From NCBI GenBank assembly GCA_026018925.1, contig JAKSZU010000026.1:15429127-15493126 (forward strand): a stretch of 64,000 nucleotides of DNA, read 5' to 3'. The stretch is from Tupaia tana (lineage: Eukaryota; Chordata; Mammalia; Scandentia; Tupaiidae). How positions within the stretch are numbered: the first letter of the stretch is position 1; each line of letters starts with the position of its first letter. The notes under the pieces were generated by a model that was given only the letters and a program-made list of their open reading frames with translations, searched no databases and was not told the origin of the DNA. Both the position numbers and the translations under genes were made by a program. Below, piece after piece: positions 35,020-44,964 of the stretch.

Positions 35020-35025
35020 AATAAA
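35020..35025 (+). terminator. Distal poly(A) signal AATAAA
   Basis: AATAAA lies in GATTAATAAATGGAA, followed by G/T-containing sequence from about 35065. Cleavage is expected near 35040-35050. The resulting 3' UTR length fits the known gene, so this is the likely main end. Confidence 0.7.
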
Positions 35026-35045
35026 TGGAATTTATCCAGAGAAAC

Positions 35046-36054
35046 CACACAAATGGCCTGCCCAGTTTCGTTTTGGAACAGAAAGCCCAGCTGTGGCAAG
35101 ACCAGGCGATCTCCCACCTCTCTTCTGATGATACATGAAAAATGGGCCCTGCCGAAGTTTCCGTATCTCCGGTGAGTGGGCAGGGAACTTTCCTGCTATA
35201 ATTTCTTGCTAAATGTTAAATTTATAGGCTCCCTAGTGACCACTGAGAGTATCCGGTTGTCGTGCAAAGATTGTGCCTCTAATTATGTTAAGATGCATGT
35301 GGTAAAATTAGAATTGCAGATGCCTCGAGGGAAAACCAGGCTGTCAGTGGTTCCGTTCCTGTGGACCCGCAGTGTGTCCGAGCACTGATCCTGCATGACG
35401 TCACCACATACTCCGTGGGGAGAAAGGTTATGTGTAAGCAGAGCTACACGATTTCCCACGTTGTAGTGGTTCTTGGAGCCTTGAAGAGGCTACTGTGCAC
35501 CGTGACTTCCCACTGCAGGAGCCTAGTGTGTCCTCCTCACTCCTTAGAGCCCAGGACTGCCCTCTGCCCCATTCACAGGCACCATCCTGGCGTCCGTTCA
35601 CAGGTGCACTTGGAGAAACCCGTGACAGTCAGCCATCAGGTCCAAACTCTTCTCCTTAAAACCAGACCAGTTTTGCAAATATTACCCATCTCGTCCAATC
35701 TCGAAAGGCTGACTGTCCTCTCCGCCTGAGATGCCTAGCAGTCTTCATTATAAGTGCATTTACTCCCCAGAATCATGGATTGAGAAAGCCAGTGTGGAGC
35801 TCTGTGCTGGCTCTTATTTTGCGTTCTGTTTATCTGTTGAAAAGTCTCGTTCTAAACTCACGTTTCAGCCTGTCCTGACGTACGAAACTGAGCCAGCTGC
35901 CTTGTGCCAGGCTTCCTCCATAAGTAAGGCCCCTTTGCTAGGAAGGGGAAGTATTTCTTATCCTTAATTCAAATTCCAAGTCAGTGAAATTGGACTACCA
36001 GCAACGTTTCAATTTAAAAGTCCAAGGGGACATTAAAAGTACTTTGGGAAAAGT
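35046..36054. other. Sequence just downstream of FBXO21
   Basis: About 1 kb with no SINE. It includes a palindromic TGACGTCA at 35397-35404, a CRE consensus. No ORF resembles a known protein. Confidence 0.5.
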
Positions 36055-36320
36055 GTGACCAACAGATGGCATAATGGTTACATCGCTGGACTCCCACCTA
36101 GTCAACCGTGGTTGGCATTCCGGACCCGGCGGTTTAAAACTCGATGCTGGGCGTGTGTGTGTACACGCCAAAATCTCAAGAGGAGAAGGGATTATGGCAT
36201 GGCCATCCCCCCAGCGGGTGATTTCTCACTTTCTATCTCTCTGGCGAGTGCATGCACCCTACAGCAAAAATCTCTTAAAAAAAAAAAAAAAAAAAAAAAA
36301 ACAAAAACAAAAAAAAAACC
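36055..36320 (+). mobile_element. SINE-A
   Basis: GTGACCAACAGATGGCATAATGG head; end CACCCTACAGCAAAAATCTC plus a 40-bp A-rich tail. Confidence 0.87.
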
Positions 36321-36424
36321 TCAGGAAAAGGAATTAAAACTATTGAGTTTATTTGGTGTAAACAAATTTTTGAGATCCATGCATAGTTTTTTGTAACACA
36401 GGTTTTCCTTGAACTCCGTGAAGA

Positions 36425-36625
36425 CCCCGCAGCTGTGGCCAGACCCAGTCGCAGTAGCACACACTGGATGGACCCTGCTGCTTGGCAGGCCGAGACCACA
36501 GAGGGTGCTGGGGTTATAGCCCAGCCTGAAAACAGGCGTGATGGCACATGCCTGGAATCCCTGTCCTGTGGGAGGCTGAGACGGGATCTTTGATAAAGAC
36601 CCTGCCTTTTAAAAAAATAAGTATT
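36425..36625 (+). mobile_element. Dimeric 7SL-derived element, old
   Basis: A worn left part (GCAGTAGCACACACTGG, GGCAGGCCGAGACCAC, TTATAGCCCAGCCTG) is followed by a second unit (CAGGCGTGATGGCACATGCC, GGGAGGCTGAGACGGGATC, AAAGACCCTGCCTT). These match the 7SL RNA Alu domain wording GTGGCGCGTGCCTGTAGTCCC, GGGAGGCTGAGG. Confidence 0.7.
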
Positions 36626-36739
36626 TGTGGCCATAGAGTCAAGACGTAGCTCCTTAGGTTTTTTTGTCTTGTTTTTGGCAGGAAGGAGAAAAACTATATG
36701 ATGCTTTATTTTGGGAGGTGTTAGTAGTAGCTCCTTTAT

Positions 36740-36830
36740 GTGGTACTTCACTCTGTGCACTAAACTTTGAGCCGGGCACCGCCTAGACACTTAAATCTCC
36801 CAGCAATCCTGTAAGGTAGGACCGAAAATC
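36740..36830 (-). mobile_element. MIR fragment, reversed
   Basis: CTCCCAGCAATCCTGTAAGGTAGG resembles the reversed MIR 3' region (TCACAACAACCCTATGAGGTAGG). Confidence 0.5.
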
Positions 36831-36898
36831 AAGTGTTGTAAAGTTTGCAGGTTGCATGCAGGCATATCATGTTCTTTGCTTTCAAAGTACAGAAAACA

Positions 36899-37143
36899 GG
36901 GACCGGCAGATGGTGTTGCGGTTAAGGTGCTGGACTTCCACATGGTCAACTGTGGTTTGAGTCCCTGACTCGGCTGCTTGAAACATGCCGGGCACTTGGG
37001 TGTGCGTGCCAAATATACCAAGAGAACAAGGGATTGCAGTATGGCCATCCCTCCAGGGGGTGATTTCTCACTTTCTGTTGCTCTCTCCGTGTCTCCAGCG
37101 AGCGCACGCACCCTATAGCAAAAATCTCTCAACAGAAAAAAAG
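36899..37143 (+). mobile_element. SINE-A, first of a tandem pair
   Basis: GGGACCGGCAGATGGTGTTGCGG head; end CACCCTATAGCAAAAATCTC. A second copy starts 4 bases after its tail. Confidence 0.86.
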
Positions 37144-37146
37144 TAT

Positions 37147-37404
37147 GGGACCAACAGTTGGTGTAATGGCTATGTCACTGAACTCCCATGTAGTCAACCG
37201 CGTCAAGTCCCAGACCCAGTGGCTTAAACTCACACCAGGCATGTGTGCGTGCGTGCCCAAGATCCCAAGAGGAGAATGGAAGAGAAGGGATTGTGGCGTG
37301 GCCATCTCCCCCTTGAGGGGTGATTTCTCACTCTCTGTCTCTGTCTCTGTCTTTCTGGTGAGTGCACATGCCCTATAACAAAAACCTCTCCAAAAAAAAA
37401 AAAA
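37147..37404 (+). mobile_element. SINE-A, second of the pair
   Basis: GGGACCAACAGTTGGTGTAATGG head; end ATGCCCTATAACAAAAACCTC, CC and A13. It probably inserted into the tail of the first copy. Confidence 0.88.
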
Positions 37405-37484
37405 GCGAAAAATACTCTTAGCTCAAGGGCAGTACAGGAATAGGCTGGCGAAGGCCCATGGGCCACAGTTTGCCAAGCCCAGCT
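37405..37484 (-). mobile_element. hAT-type MER end
   Basis: ACTCTTAGCTCAAGGGCAGTAC and GGCCCATGGGCCACAGTTTGCC are the right end of the family seen at 3106-3630. Confidence 0.7.
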
Positions 37485-37855
37485 TAGGTGCAGGCTCTCT
37501 CAGGTGAGCATTCCACTGCACCAATGAGGAAATGTAGCTCACGTTCTTGCAAGGCGAGTGGGAAACCAGGATGCAGAGCCCCAGCAGGCCCTGGCCCTGA
37601 GTCACTGAGCTCCAGCCCTCCACAGCCTCTCTGGACAGGGTGAGCAGCCACATGGTAAGCAGCTGCCTTGAGGCGTTTTTATTGGCCATTTAGCAATGAT
37701 TGTACTAGGAAAGTGCTATTTCTGTAATAAATAGACCCAGCATATTCTGTGGCTCCAACACATGAGAACTTTTCTTGATCACATAGTACTGGACGGGAGT
37801 GGGGTGGCAGGTTGGCCCTCGTGCGGTTGTTTAGAGACCTGGCTCACCAGTGCCC
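37485..37855. other. Unassigned intergenic stretch
   Basis: No SINE, L1 or ORF with family resemblance; CTGAGTCACTGAGCTCC at 37597 could be a MIR trace. Confidence 0.4.
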
Positions 37856-37856
37856 T

Positions 37857-38064
37857 GATTTTTTGCCATTAGGCTTGTGCACACGCTGGAGAGACAGAAA
37901 GTAAGAAATCACCGCTCTCCCAATCTCTTCTCCACTCCCCTCTTGGGATTTTGGGCACACACACATGCACCCGGTGTGAGTTTTAAGCCTCCAGGTCCAG
38001 GACTTGAACTGTGGTCAGCCATGTGGGAGTCTAGCAATGTAACCATTACACCATCTGCTGGTCC
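37857..38064 (-). mobile_element. SINE-A, reversed, shortened
   Basis: TTTTTTGCCATTAGGCTTGTGC to CACCATCTGCTGGTCC; the C/G palindrome part is lost. Confidence 0.82.
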
Positions 38065-38578
38065 ATGCTGGAGCCTTGGGATCCTGACTACTTCAATGTG
38101 TCAGCTCTCAGACCAGCAGATTTCTGCCTTGGCCTATCTTGTCATTTCCTGTTGCATGCAGCAAAAACCAACCAGCACACGCTGCATTCTGTCTTTTTGG
38201 CTATACTCATTACCTAGACTAGCTACAGGGCTAGCGACTCTGCTCACAGACTGTCAGCAACAGCTGCACCACGTGTCACCCCAAACACAAACCTCCATTC
38301 TGTCAGCCAGCCAGGGGTATCTCCATGCCCCCAACTGCTAAGCTGACACCAAGTAGTTGAAATTTTTGTCATAGTGATTTTTTTTTTTTTTTTTTCCATC
38401 AGAAGTTCTGCTTCCTGTTTGGCTGTGCAGAAAAACCGAGGACAATGATGTCAAGTCTTTGGGTGTGGAAAGAGCTATAGCAAGTTGTTTAGTGAACTTA
38501 GAAAGGAACTTGTACAGAGAAGGAGAATTGGGGGGGGGAACATGCTGTTAGTCTACATTCTAGAATGCATTTCTCTTT
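38065..38578. other. Unassigned stretch with T- and G-runs
   Basis: T21 near 38377-38396 and G9 near 38531. No element or gene recognised. Confidence 0.4.
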
Positions 38579-38863
38579 TTTTTTTTTTTTTTTTTTCCTT
38601 TTTTCTTTTTTTGGAGAGGTTTTTGCTATAGGGCGCGTGCGCTCACCAGACAGACAGAGAGAGACAGAGAGATAGAAAGCAGGAAATCACCCCCCAGGGG
38701 GGATGGCCACACCGCGATCCCTTCTCCTCCATTCTCCTCTCGGGATCTTGGGCACGCACGCACACACGCCCGGCGTGAGTTTAAGCCACCGGGTCCAGGA
38801 CTCGAACCGCGGTCGACTACGTGGGAGTCCAGCGACAAAGCCATTACGCTAACTGCTGGTCCC
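38579..38863 (-). mobile_element. Young SINE-A, reversed
   Basis: T-rich tail, GGAGAGGTTTTTGCTATAGGG, CGCGTGCGCTCACC, GAACCGCGGTCGACTACGTG, head end GCTAACTGCTGGTCCC. Perfect duplication CTAGAATGCATTTCTCTT on both sides. CpG sites are well kept, a sign of recent insertion. Confidence 0.96.
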
Positions 38864-38896
38864 CTAGAATGCATTTCTCTTAAAATGATAGAATTG

Positions 38897-39079
38897 CTTT
38901 TGTTTTAAGTTTATTTACGTGTTTCTTCCATGAGAGAGAGAGACACACACACACACACACACAGAGACAGGTACCCCCATCAGGATCCCGTCACTGTGGC
39001 CAGCCTGTATCCTGGGTGTACCCGGAATCCTTTCCCACGTGGATCCAGCTGTGTTACTGCAGCGCGGCCACCTGGCTCC
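38897..39079 (-). mobile_element. SINE-C, reversed
   Basis: TTAAGTTTATTTACGTGTTTC, a (CA)n at 38943-38962, GCCAGCCTGTATCCTGGG, head end GCGGCCACCTGGCTCC. TAAAATGA(T/C)AGAA flanks both ends. Confidence 0.75.
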
Positions 39080-39388
39080 TAAAATGACAGAACTTTTCAT
39101 GGAAATTTTCATGTTCAGTCATTCATTTGGGGTACATTAGCACTCTGCATGAGAGTTACCTTTTTCTTGTTGCCAGAACCCGGTCATCTCAAGAATTGGA
39201 CTGACCTACCACTCACTGTAGAATGCCTCCCCCACCCTGTGTCTGTTACACACGACACAGAACTTTGCACACGGGGTGTGCCATACCACCCTCCACCCCG
39301 GGGTTTCTCAACTTTTTCCATATTGCCCCAGTCCAGGGGCCTTTTAGACTATTTTTTCCTAACACCTAACTCCCAAAATGGTTTTGAC

Positions 39389-39621
39389 TTTTTTATTATT
39401 TATCTCTCTAGGGCACAGCGACTCTTCGGAGAGTGTGGGAAAGTGAGAAAGCACCCCACAGGAGGGATGGTGGGTAGCTTCTCCCCCATTCTCTTCTTGG
39501 GATTTTGGGCACCGTGCATACGTGCCTGGCACATTTCTCAAGCCACTGGGTCTGGGACTCAAACTTTATAGTTGGCCATGTGGTATCTAGCCACTTTCAC
39601 CACCACACCACCATCTGGCCT
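39389..39621 (-). mobile_element. SINE-A, old reversed copy
   Basis: CTCTAGGGCACAGCGACTC to CACACCACCATCTGGCC. Confidence 0.78.
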
Positions 39622-39746
39622 TATTTTGTTTTTAAAAAATTTTTTTGAACATAAACCATTTTAAAGCATATAAATCAGTAGCATTTGGTCTGTGCACAGT
39701 ATGCAACCACCACCTCTGTCTAGTTCCAAAACATTTTCATTGTCTC

Positions 39747-39837
39747 GGGGCTGGCAGGTGGTATGGTGGCTGGCACTGGACTCCCATATAACTGAGTGTG
39801 GTTCGAGTCCTGGACCTGGCGTCTTGCTTTCTCACTT

Positions 39838-39876
<39 letters not shown>

Positions 39877-39938
39877 GTCCCTCTCTGGTCAAATTAAAAT
39901 AAATAAATAAATGTAAATAAAATAATTATTTAAAAATA
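39747..39938 (+). mobile_element. SINE-B inside L1
   Basis: GGGGCTGGCAGGTGGTATGG head, (TGTC)5, CTCTGGTCAAATTAAAATAAA tail. TTTT(C)ATTGTCTC flanks both ends. Confidence 0.9.
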
Positions 39939-40153
39939 TTTTATTGTCTCCAAAAGAAACCCCTGTATCCATCCAGCAGTTACTCGTCACTCTGCCTTCC
40001 CCCGTCCCCTGGCAACCACCAGTCTGCTTTCTGTCATTATGAACTTGGCCGTCTGGACATTTCATGTAAACAGAATCACACAGTGTGTGGCCTTCTGTCT
40101 GGTTTATTTCCCTTAGCATCACGTTTTCAAGGGTCATCTACGTTGCAGCTTTT

Positions 40154-40387
40154 TTTTTTTTTTTAATGTATTCATTTATTCCATGAGTGAGAGGCAGAGA
40201 CAGACAAAGACGGAGACAGAGCACCCCCACCGTCATTCTGACCCTGCAGTCTGCCCCCAGCCAGCTCAGGTCATGCACACAGGCGTGCGTGATGTACTCA
40301 GGGAGGTCTCCAGACGTGAATGAGAACCTTCCCACTGGGTCAGCCTCACAGAGCGTCGCGTTTTACTCCCGCGCCAATGTCCGGCCC
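40154..40387 (-). mobile_element. SINE-C inside L1, reversed
   Basis: T-run, TTATTCCATGAGTGAGAGG, GCCCCCAGCCAGCTCAGG. ACGTTGCAGCTTTT (40140) and GCGTCGCAGCTTTT (40388) are the target-site duplication. Confidence 0.78.
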
Positions 40388-40734
40388 GCGTCGCAGCTTT
40401 TCTCAGTACTCCATTCCTTCTATGGATACGCCCCATGGTGGTTATCCCTGGAATGTTGACAGGCATTCCAGTTGTTTCTTGGCTGCCGAAGGTGGTGCTC
40501 CCTGTGAAACTTCATGCCACCACAAAGCATGTATCTGCAATGTATTATGCGTATATCTGTGCTTTAAATACTGAGAGTCATAATGGTTTTTGCTCTCCCA
40601 GCTTTTGCCCCTTGGGGGCGATATTGCCTCAGTGTGAGTGCAATCACCTAAGGACAGGAGTGCTCTTGGGAACAACTGCTGTCTGTCTCCTTTCTCATTG
40701 CTGACCAACAGTGTCTCATCTTTGAGTGTCTTTT

Positions 40735-40979
40735 TGTTTATTTATTAGATTTTTGCTGTAGGGTACATGCGCTTGCTGGAGAGATAGAGAGAAAGTGAGA
40801 AATCACCCCTTGGGGGGATGGCCACGCTGCAACCTCTTCTCCATTGTCCTCTCAAGATCTTGGGCGCACACGCACACACACATACCTGGTATGAGTTTCA
40901 AACCACCGGGTCCAGGACTTGAACCATGGTCAACCATGTAGGAATCCAGCACCTTGATCACTATACCACCTGCGGGACC
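40735..40979 (-). mobile_element. SINE-A, reversed
   Basis: TTTTTGCTGTAGGGTACATG to CCACCTGCGGGACCC; TTGAGTGTCTTTT on both sides. Confidence 0.88.
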
Positions 40980-41054
40980 CATTGAGTGTCTTTTAATGTA
41001 CCCAGCTTTCTTTGTGCCAGGAGCACAAAATACAAAGTACATTTCTGTCACCCA

Positions 41055-41263
41055 TAGTGGTTCGAATCCCTGGCACTGTCAGCCTGAGACACACCAGGCA
41101 TGCCCACGAGTGCCTAGTATATGAAAGGCTGGAGGACTGGACAGGGGGCGGGGGGGGGGGGGTGTTGTGGTGTGACCAGACTCTGTAGAGGCTGCTCTTC
41201 TCCCTCTCTCACCCTCACATGTTTGTGCGTAATTATTTTCTCAAGTGAGATTAAAAAATAATG
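41055..41263 (+). mobile_element. SINE-like remnant, 5'-truncated
   Basis: GTGGTTCGAATCCCTGGCAC (B-box-like), CACACCAGGCATGCC, a G-rich run at 41144-41162, CTCCCTCTCTCACCC and AGTGAGATTAAAAAATAATGG. Confidence 0.55.
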
Positions 41264-41454
41264 GCAATTGTGAGACTTTGTACCTTTGTAGTGAACTATT
41301 TCCTGAACATTGGGTTGTCAGGAAAGTCATAGCGCATATTTGCATAGAAAAACAGAAAAATATGTCATGACTTCCCTGACAACCTAATAGTTTCCACAAA
41401 GATAGAGAATTTGAAAGCCAGAGAGGCCTCTTGTGATCAGCTGTGAGATTGTTT

Positions 41455-41575
41455 GCCGCTGATATTTTACAGATAGAAATAACGAGGCCCGTAGACATGC
41501 AATGACTTGGTCTGACCAGTGTCTAGAGCTGGGCCTGAGGCCGGGCCTGGAATCTGACACAGTGGAGTTTCTACT
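41455..41575 (-). mobile_element. MIR fragment, reversed
   Basis: ATTTTACAGATAGAAATAACGAGGCCC and CTAGAGCTGGGCCTGAGG follow the reversed MIR pattern. Confidence 0.6.
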
Positions 41576-41742
41576 GCCCCCTAATTGCTCCCTCTGGAGA
41601 GTTCTTTGAACTTGGGATTCAAATTACCCTTGTTATTTCCCAATCACTAACTGTACCATACATAGACCTGCTTCAACACTCTACTTCACTCACTTGGTTG
41701 AGGAAAATGAAGTGAGTATCCTCATCTCAGAAATCTGCTCTT

Positions 41743-42012
41743 GGGAACCAGCAGTTAGCGTAATGGCTATGTCGCTGGACTCCCACGTAGTCGACCGCGG
41801 TTCACGTCTCGGACCCGGTGGCTTACAACTCACGCCGGGCGCGTGTGCGTGCGTGCCCAAGATCCCGAGAGGAGAATGGAGGAGAAGGGATTGCGGCGTG
41901 ACCATCCCCCCTGGGGGGTGATTTCTCGCTTTCTGTCTCTATGTCTCTCTCTGTCTGTCTGGCGAGCGCACGCGCCCTATAGCGAAAAACCTCTCCAAAA
42001 AAAAAAAAAAAG
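41743..42012 (+). mobile_element. Young SINE-A, first of two
   Basis: GGGAACCAGCAGTTAGCGTAATGG head and GCGAAAAACC ending as in the 29182 copy, A15 tail. Exact 14-bp duplication AGAAATCTGCTCTT (41729-41742 and 42013-42026). Confidence 0.97.
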
Positions 42013-42043
42013 AAATCTGCTCTTAAAGTTTGGGAAAGCCCGG

Positions 42044-42307
42044 GACCAGCAGTTAACGTAATGGCTATGTTGCTAGACTCCCACGTAGTCGACCGTGGTT
42101 CGAGTCCCAGACCTGGTGGTTTAAACTCACGCCGGGCGTGTGTGCGTGCGTGCCCAAGATCCCGAGAGGAGAACGGAGGAGAGGGGATTGCGGCGTGGCC
42201 ATCCTCCCTGGGGGGTGATTTCCTGCTTTCTGTCTCTCTGTCTATCTCTGTCTGTCTGGTGAGCGTACACGCCCTATAGCAAAAACCTCCAAAGCAAGAG
42301 AAAAAAA
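42044..42307 (+). mobile_element. Young SINE-A, second of two
   Basis: GGGACCAGCAGTTAACGTAATGG head; end CGCCCTATAGCAAAAACC. Exact duplication AAAGTTTGGGAAAGCCC on both sides. It lies only 17 bp after the target-site duplication of the first copy, with its own target. Confidence 0.95.
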
Positions 42308-42499
42308 AAAGTTTGGGAAAGCCCTATCCCAAGCTATCAAGAGACTTTTTTCTTTGATTTGCTTTAGGGCACATGTGCTCATTGGAGAGAGAGAGAGAGG
42401 TGAGAAAGCACACTCTTCGCGGGGGGTGGCCACATCACAATCCTTCTCCATTTTCCTCTCAGGATTTTGGGTAGGCACACACATTTGCCTGGTGTTTTT

Positions 42500-42754
42500 T
42501 TTCTTTTCTTTTTTTTTTTTTTTTAAGAGAAAGATTTCTGCTATAGGGCACATGGATTCGCCAGAGAGGGAGAGAAAAGGTGAGAAATCACCCCCAGGAA
42601 GAGGGCCATGACACAATCCCTGCTCCTCCTTTCTCCTGGGATTTTCAGGGCATACGTACCCAGCACAGATTTCAAGCCATCAGGTCTAGGACCAGCGCCA
42701 TGGTCAGTCCCATGGGAGTCTAGCACCTTAACCACTATGCTACCTGTTGGCCCC
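42500..42754 (-). mobile_element. SINE-A, reversed, inner copy 1
   Basis: GAGAAAGATTTCTGCTATAGGG to GCTACCTGTTGGCCCC. Confidence 0.85.
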
Positions 42755-42762
42755 ACCTACTA

Positions 42763-43018
42763 TGCTGTTTGTTTTTTTCACTTAGATGGTTTTTGCCTTA
42801 GAGTGTGTGTGCTCACCGAGGGAGAGACAGAAGAAAAGTGAGAAATCACCTCCCAGGGGAGATAGCAACACCTCAGTACCTTCTCCTCCGTTCTCCTGGG
42901 ATCTTGGGCACGCACACACGCACCTGGCATGATTTTCAAGACACTGGGTCCAGGACTTAAATCTTGGTCGGCCATGTGGGAGTCCAGCAACATAACCACC
43001 ATACCATTTGCTGGCCCC
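42763..43018 (-). mobile_element. SINE-A, reversed, inner copy 2
   Basis: GGTTTTTGCCTTAGAGTGTG to ACCATTTGCTGGCCCCC. Confidence 0.85.
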
Positions 43019-43125
43019 CATCCAGCATGCTTTTTTCAAGCCACTGGATCTAGAACTTGGACCACATAGCCATATGGGATCCAGCCTCATTAACCTACTA
43101 CACAATTGGCTGGCCCTCCAAGACA

Positions 43126-43366
43126 CTTATTTTTTAAAGAGGGATTTTTGCTACAGGGTGCATGCTCTTGTCAGAGACACAGAAAGTGAGAAATCACCCC
43201 ACAGGGAGATGGCTATTCCACAATCCCTTCCCTTCCATTCTCTTGGGATTTCGGGCATGCATGCACACATGCCAGGCATGTTTTAAGCCACCAGATTGGA
43301 GACTTGAACTGCAGTCAACTACGTGGGAGTCTAGCAATGTAACCATTATGCCATCTCCTGGTCCCG
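43126..43366 (-). mobile_element. SINE-A, reversed
   Basis: GGGATTTTTGCTACAGGGTGC to CCATCTCCTGGTCCC. With the three before it, it makes four reversed copies in about 1 kb. Confidence 0.85.
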
Positions 43367-43418
43367 CTCAAAGGCTTTTTAAAGGAAATTGCTTCTGAAA
43401 ATACAATTTCCTCTAAAG

Positions 43419-43860
43419 CAGGGGTTGGCAGGATTTGCTCTGTAGAGGGCCCGATAGTACGCATTTGGGGCTTGTAGTCCATATGGTGTCTGCTTTTTTT
43501 CTTTTTTTTTCAGAGTTTTTTTGCTATAGGGCACGTGCGCTTGCTAGAAAGACACAGAGAGAAATTACTCCTCAGGGGGGATGGCCACACCGCAATCCCG
43601 TCTCCTCCATTCTCCTCTAGGGATCTTGGGCACGCATGCACACGCACCCAGCATGAGTTTAAGCCACCGGGTCTGGGACTCAAACCTCAGTCGACCACAT
43701 AGAAGTCCAGTGACATAGCCATTATGCCAACTGCAGGTCCCAAGTGTCTGTCTTGATTACTCAGCTCTGCCGTTGTAAGTAGGAAAGTTGCCACAGACAG
43801 ACGTCACTGAGTGAGCATGGCTGCATTCCAATAAAACTTTGGAGCCCGAGTAAGTAGTAA
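43419..43860 (+). mobile_element. hAT-type MER element split by SINE-A
   Basis: Left end CAGGGGTTGGCAGGATTTGC to CCATATGGTGTCTG; after the SINE, CTCAGCTCTGCCGTTGTAAG and CATTCCAATAAAACTTTGG. The usual right end is missing and the sequence passes into an unassigned block. Confidence 0.8.
43492..43741 (-). mobile_element. SINE-A inside hAT element, reversed
   Basis: TTTTTTTGCTATAGGGCACG to GCCAACTGCAGGTCCC. Confidence 0.9.
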
Positions 43861-43894
43861 GTAGTAAAAGGGACACTACTTACTCAGTGGGCTC
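43842..43894. repeat. Inverted repeat (hairpin)
   Basis: GAGCCCGAGTAAGTAGT pairs with ACTACTTACTCAGTGGGCTC (43875-43894) apart from a 3-base bulge. It sits exactly where the hAT element breaks off and the unassigned block starts. Confidence 0.8.
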
Positions 43895-44960
43895 CTGCTA
43901 CCCTCTGGGACACGTAAGTGTTGTGTGGAGCAGCAGTGAGGGAGTTTAGGAAGGGGAGTGAGAGAAAGGGAGAGTTTAAGCACGACCTAATAAAGGTTCC
44001 ATTCACCCTATCGGCTGTGCAGAGCGTCCTATGCTGGCGCGGCAATGTGGGGTGCAGTCCGCAAGGGCAAGAGGGAGGCCGTGCTGAGTACGCTGGACAT
44101 CTACAAGGCACAGGCAGTGAGCCGGAGATGAACTCCGCGAAGATAGAGAACGATGGTAGCAGTGGCCACAAGATGACCAAGGGCGAACGAGGACAGGAAG
44201 TCCACCCGGTGATCCTAGAGTACGGAAGTTGGGGCTAGTGGCCGACAGTGGAGCATCGAAGACTGCAGAGCGGAGGGCCATCTGGACAGGGAGGAGTCAG
44301 TGTGCAAACCGGCAAAGCCTCCAGCTGCAAAGAGAGGTCTCAGATGCAGCGAGCCAGGATCTGGCCCAAGCAGAGGACAGCCGATGAGCTAAGCTCAGGC
44401 TCTTCATTTTATGTCTTAATTTTGACAGGCTCATGGTGACTTGACAAAACATCAGAATATTTTTGTAACATTTTACATGTAAGTCTATGGGATTTGGGTC
44501 GAAACAAAGTGGGATTTGTTTACATATTTTTGCCAGTCATGAGGGGGGTGAAGTATAGACCATGCTTACGTCCCCCATGCTACCAGTCAGCGTATGGCTA
44601 GTCTGCTAGCATCGATAAGCACTAGGGTGCTGGCTGAATGTTGGATTTCCAGGAACATAACTAATGCCAGGCTGAATGTACTACAAGATGGAGTCAGGTA
44701 TGCTCCCAGCAAGCAGTGTTACAATCAAACATTTTCTTCCCAGCAAACTACTAACTTAGCCATTAAACAATATATCAAGTGTAACAATTCTTCACAGCAA
44801 GTAAAACAACATATTAGGTATAACAACTAAGCACTGGGCCCTTTGGTTTCTACCTTCACAGAACTGTGCAGACCTGGGGGATAGCAGAGTTCACTTAGAA
44901 AGACCCAGGTGCAATCTTGGGGTGTCCTTATTTATTAAATTACTTATAACTAAGATCTTA
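43895..44960. other. Unassigned 1.1-kb block, possibly LTR-type repeat
   Basis: Contains CCTAATAAAGGTTCCATTCACC and CTACAAGATGGAGTCAGG, wording reminiscent of retroviral LTRs, but I see no second LTR and no coding part. It is free of SINEs. If an LTR fossil, it is partial and of uncertain family and age. Confidence 0.25.
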
Positions 44961-44964
44961 ATTC

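Larger units (their letters stand above)
32804..35045 (+). other. FBXO21 3' UTR
   Basis: The sequence after the stop runs about 2.2 kb to the last of two poly(A) signals, close to the length I remember for human FBXO21. It is AT-rich with T-runs (33511-33540, 33630-33645) and an A-run (33753-33762). It contains no recognisable SINE or L1, in contrast to its surroundings. The 3' end is inferred from the signals. Confidence 0.8.
39635..40720 (-). mobile_element. L1M 3' region, reversed, split by two SINEs
   Basis: Antisense L1M wording in order: TATGCAACCACCACC, AAAAGAAACCCCTGTATCC, CCCTGGCAACCACCAGTCTG, TGGACATTTCATGTAAACAG, then after the second SINE TCAGTACTCCATTCC and CATTCCAGTTGTTTC. SINE-B (39747) and SINE-C (40154) interrupt it. 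Confidence 0.85.
42350..43117 (-). mobile_element. SINE-A, reversed, split by two other SINEs
   Basis: The 3' half (42350-42498, GCTTTAGGGCACATGTGCTC to TGCCTGGTGT) and the 5' half (43019-43117, CAGCATGCTTTTTTCAAGCC to AATTGGCTGGCCC) belong to one old element. Two reversed SINE-As lie between. Confidence 0.75.
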
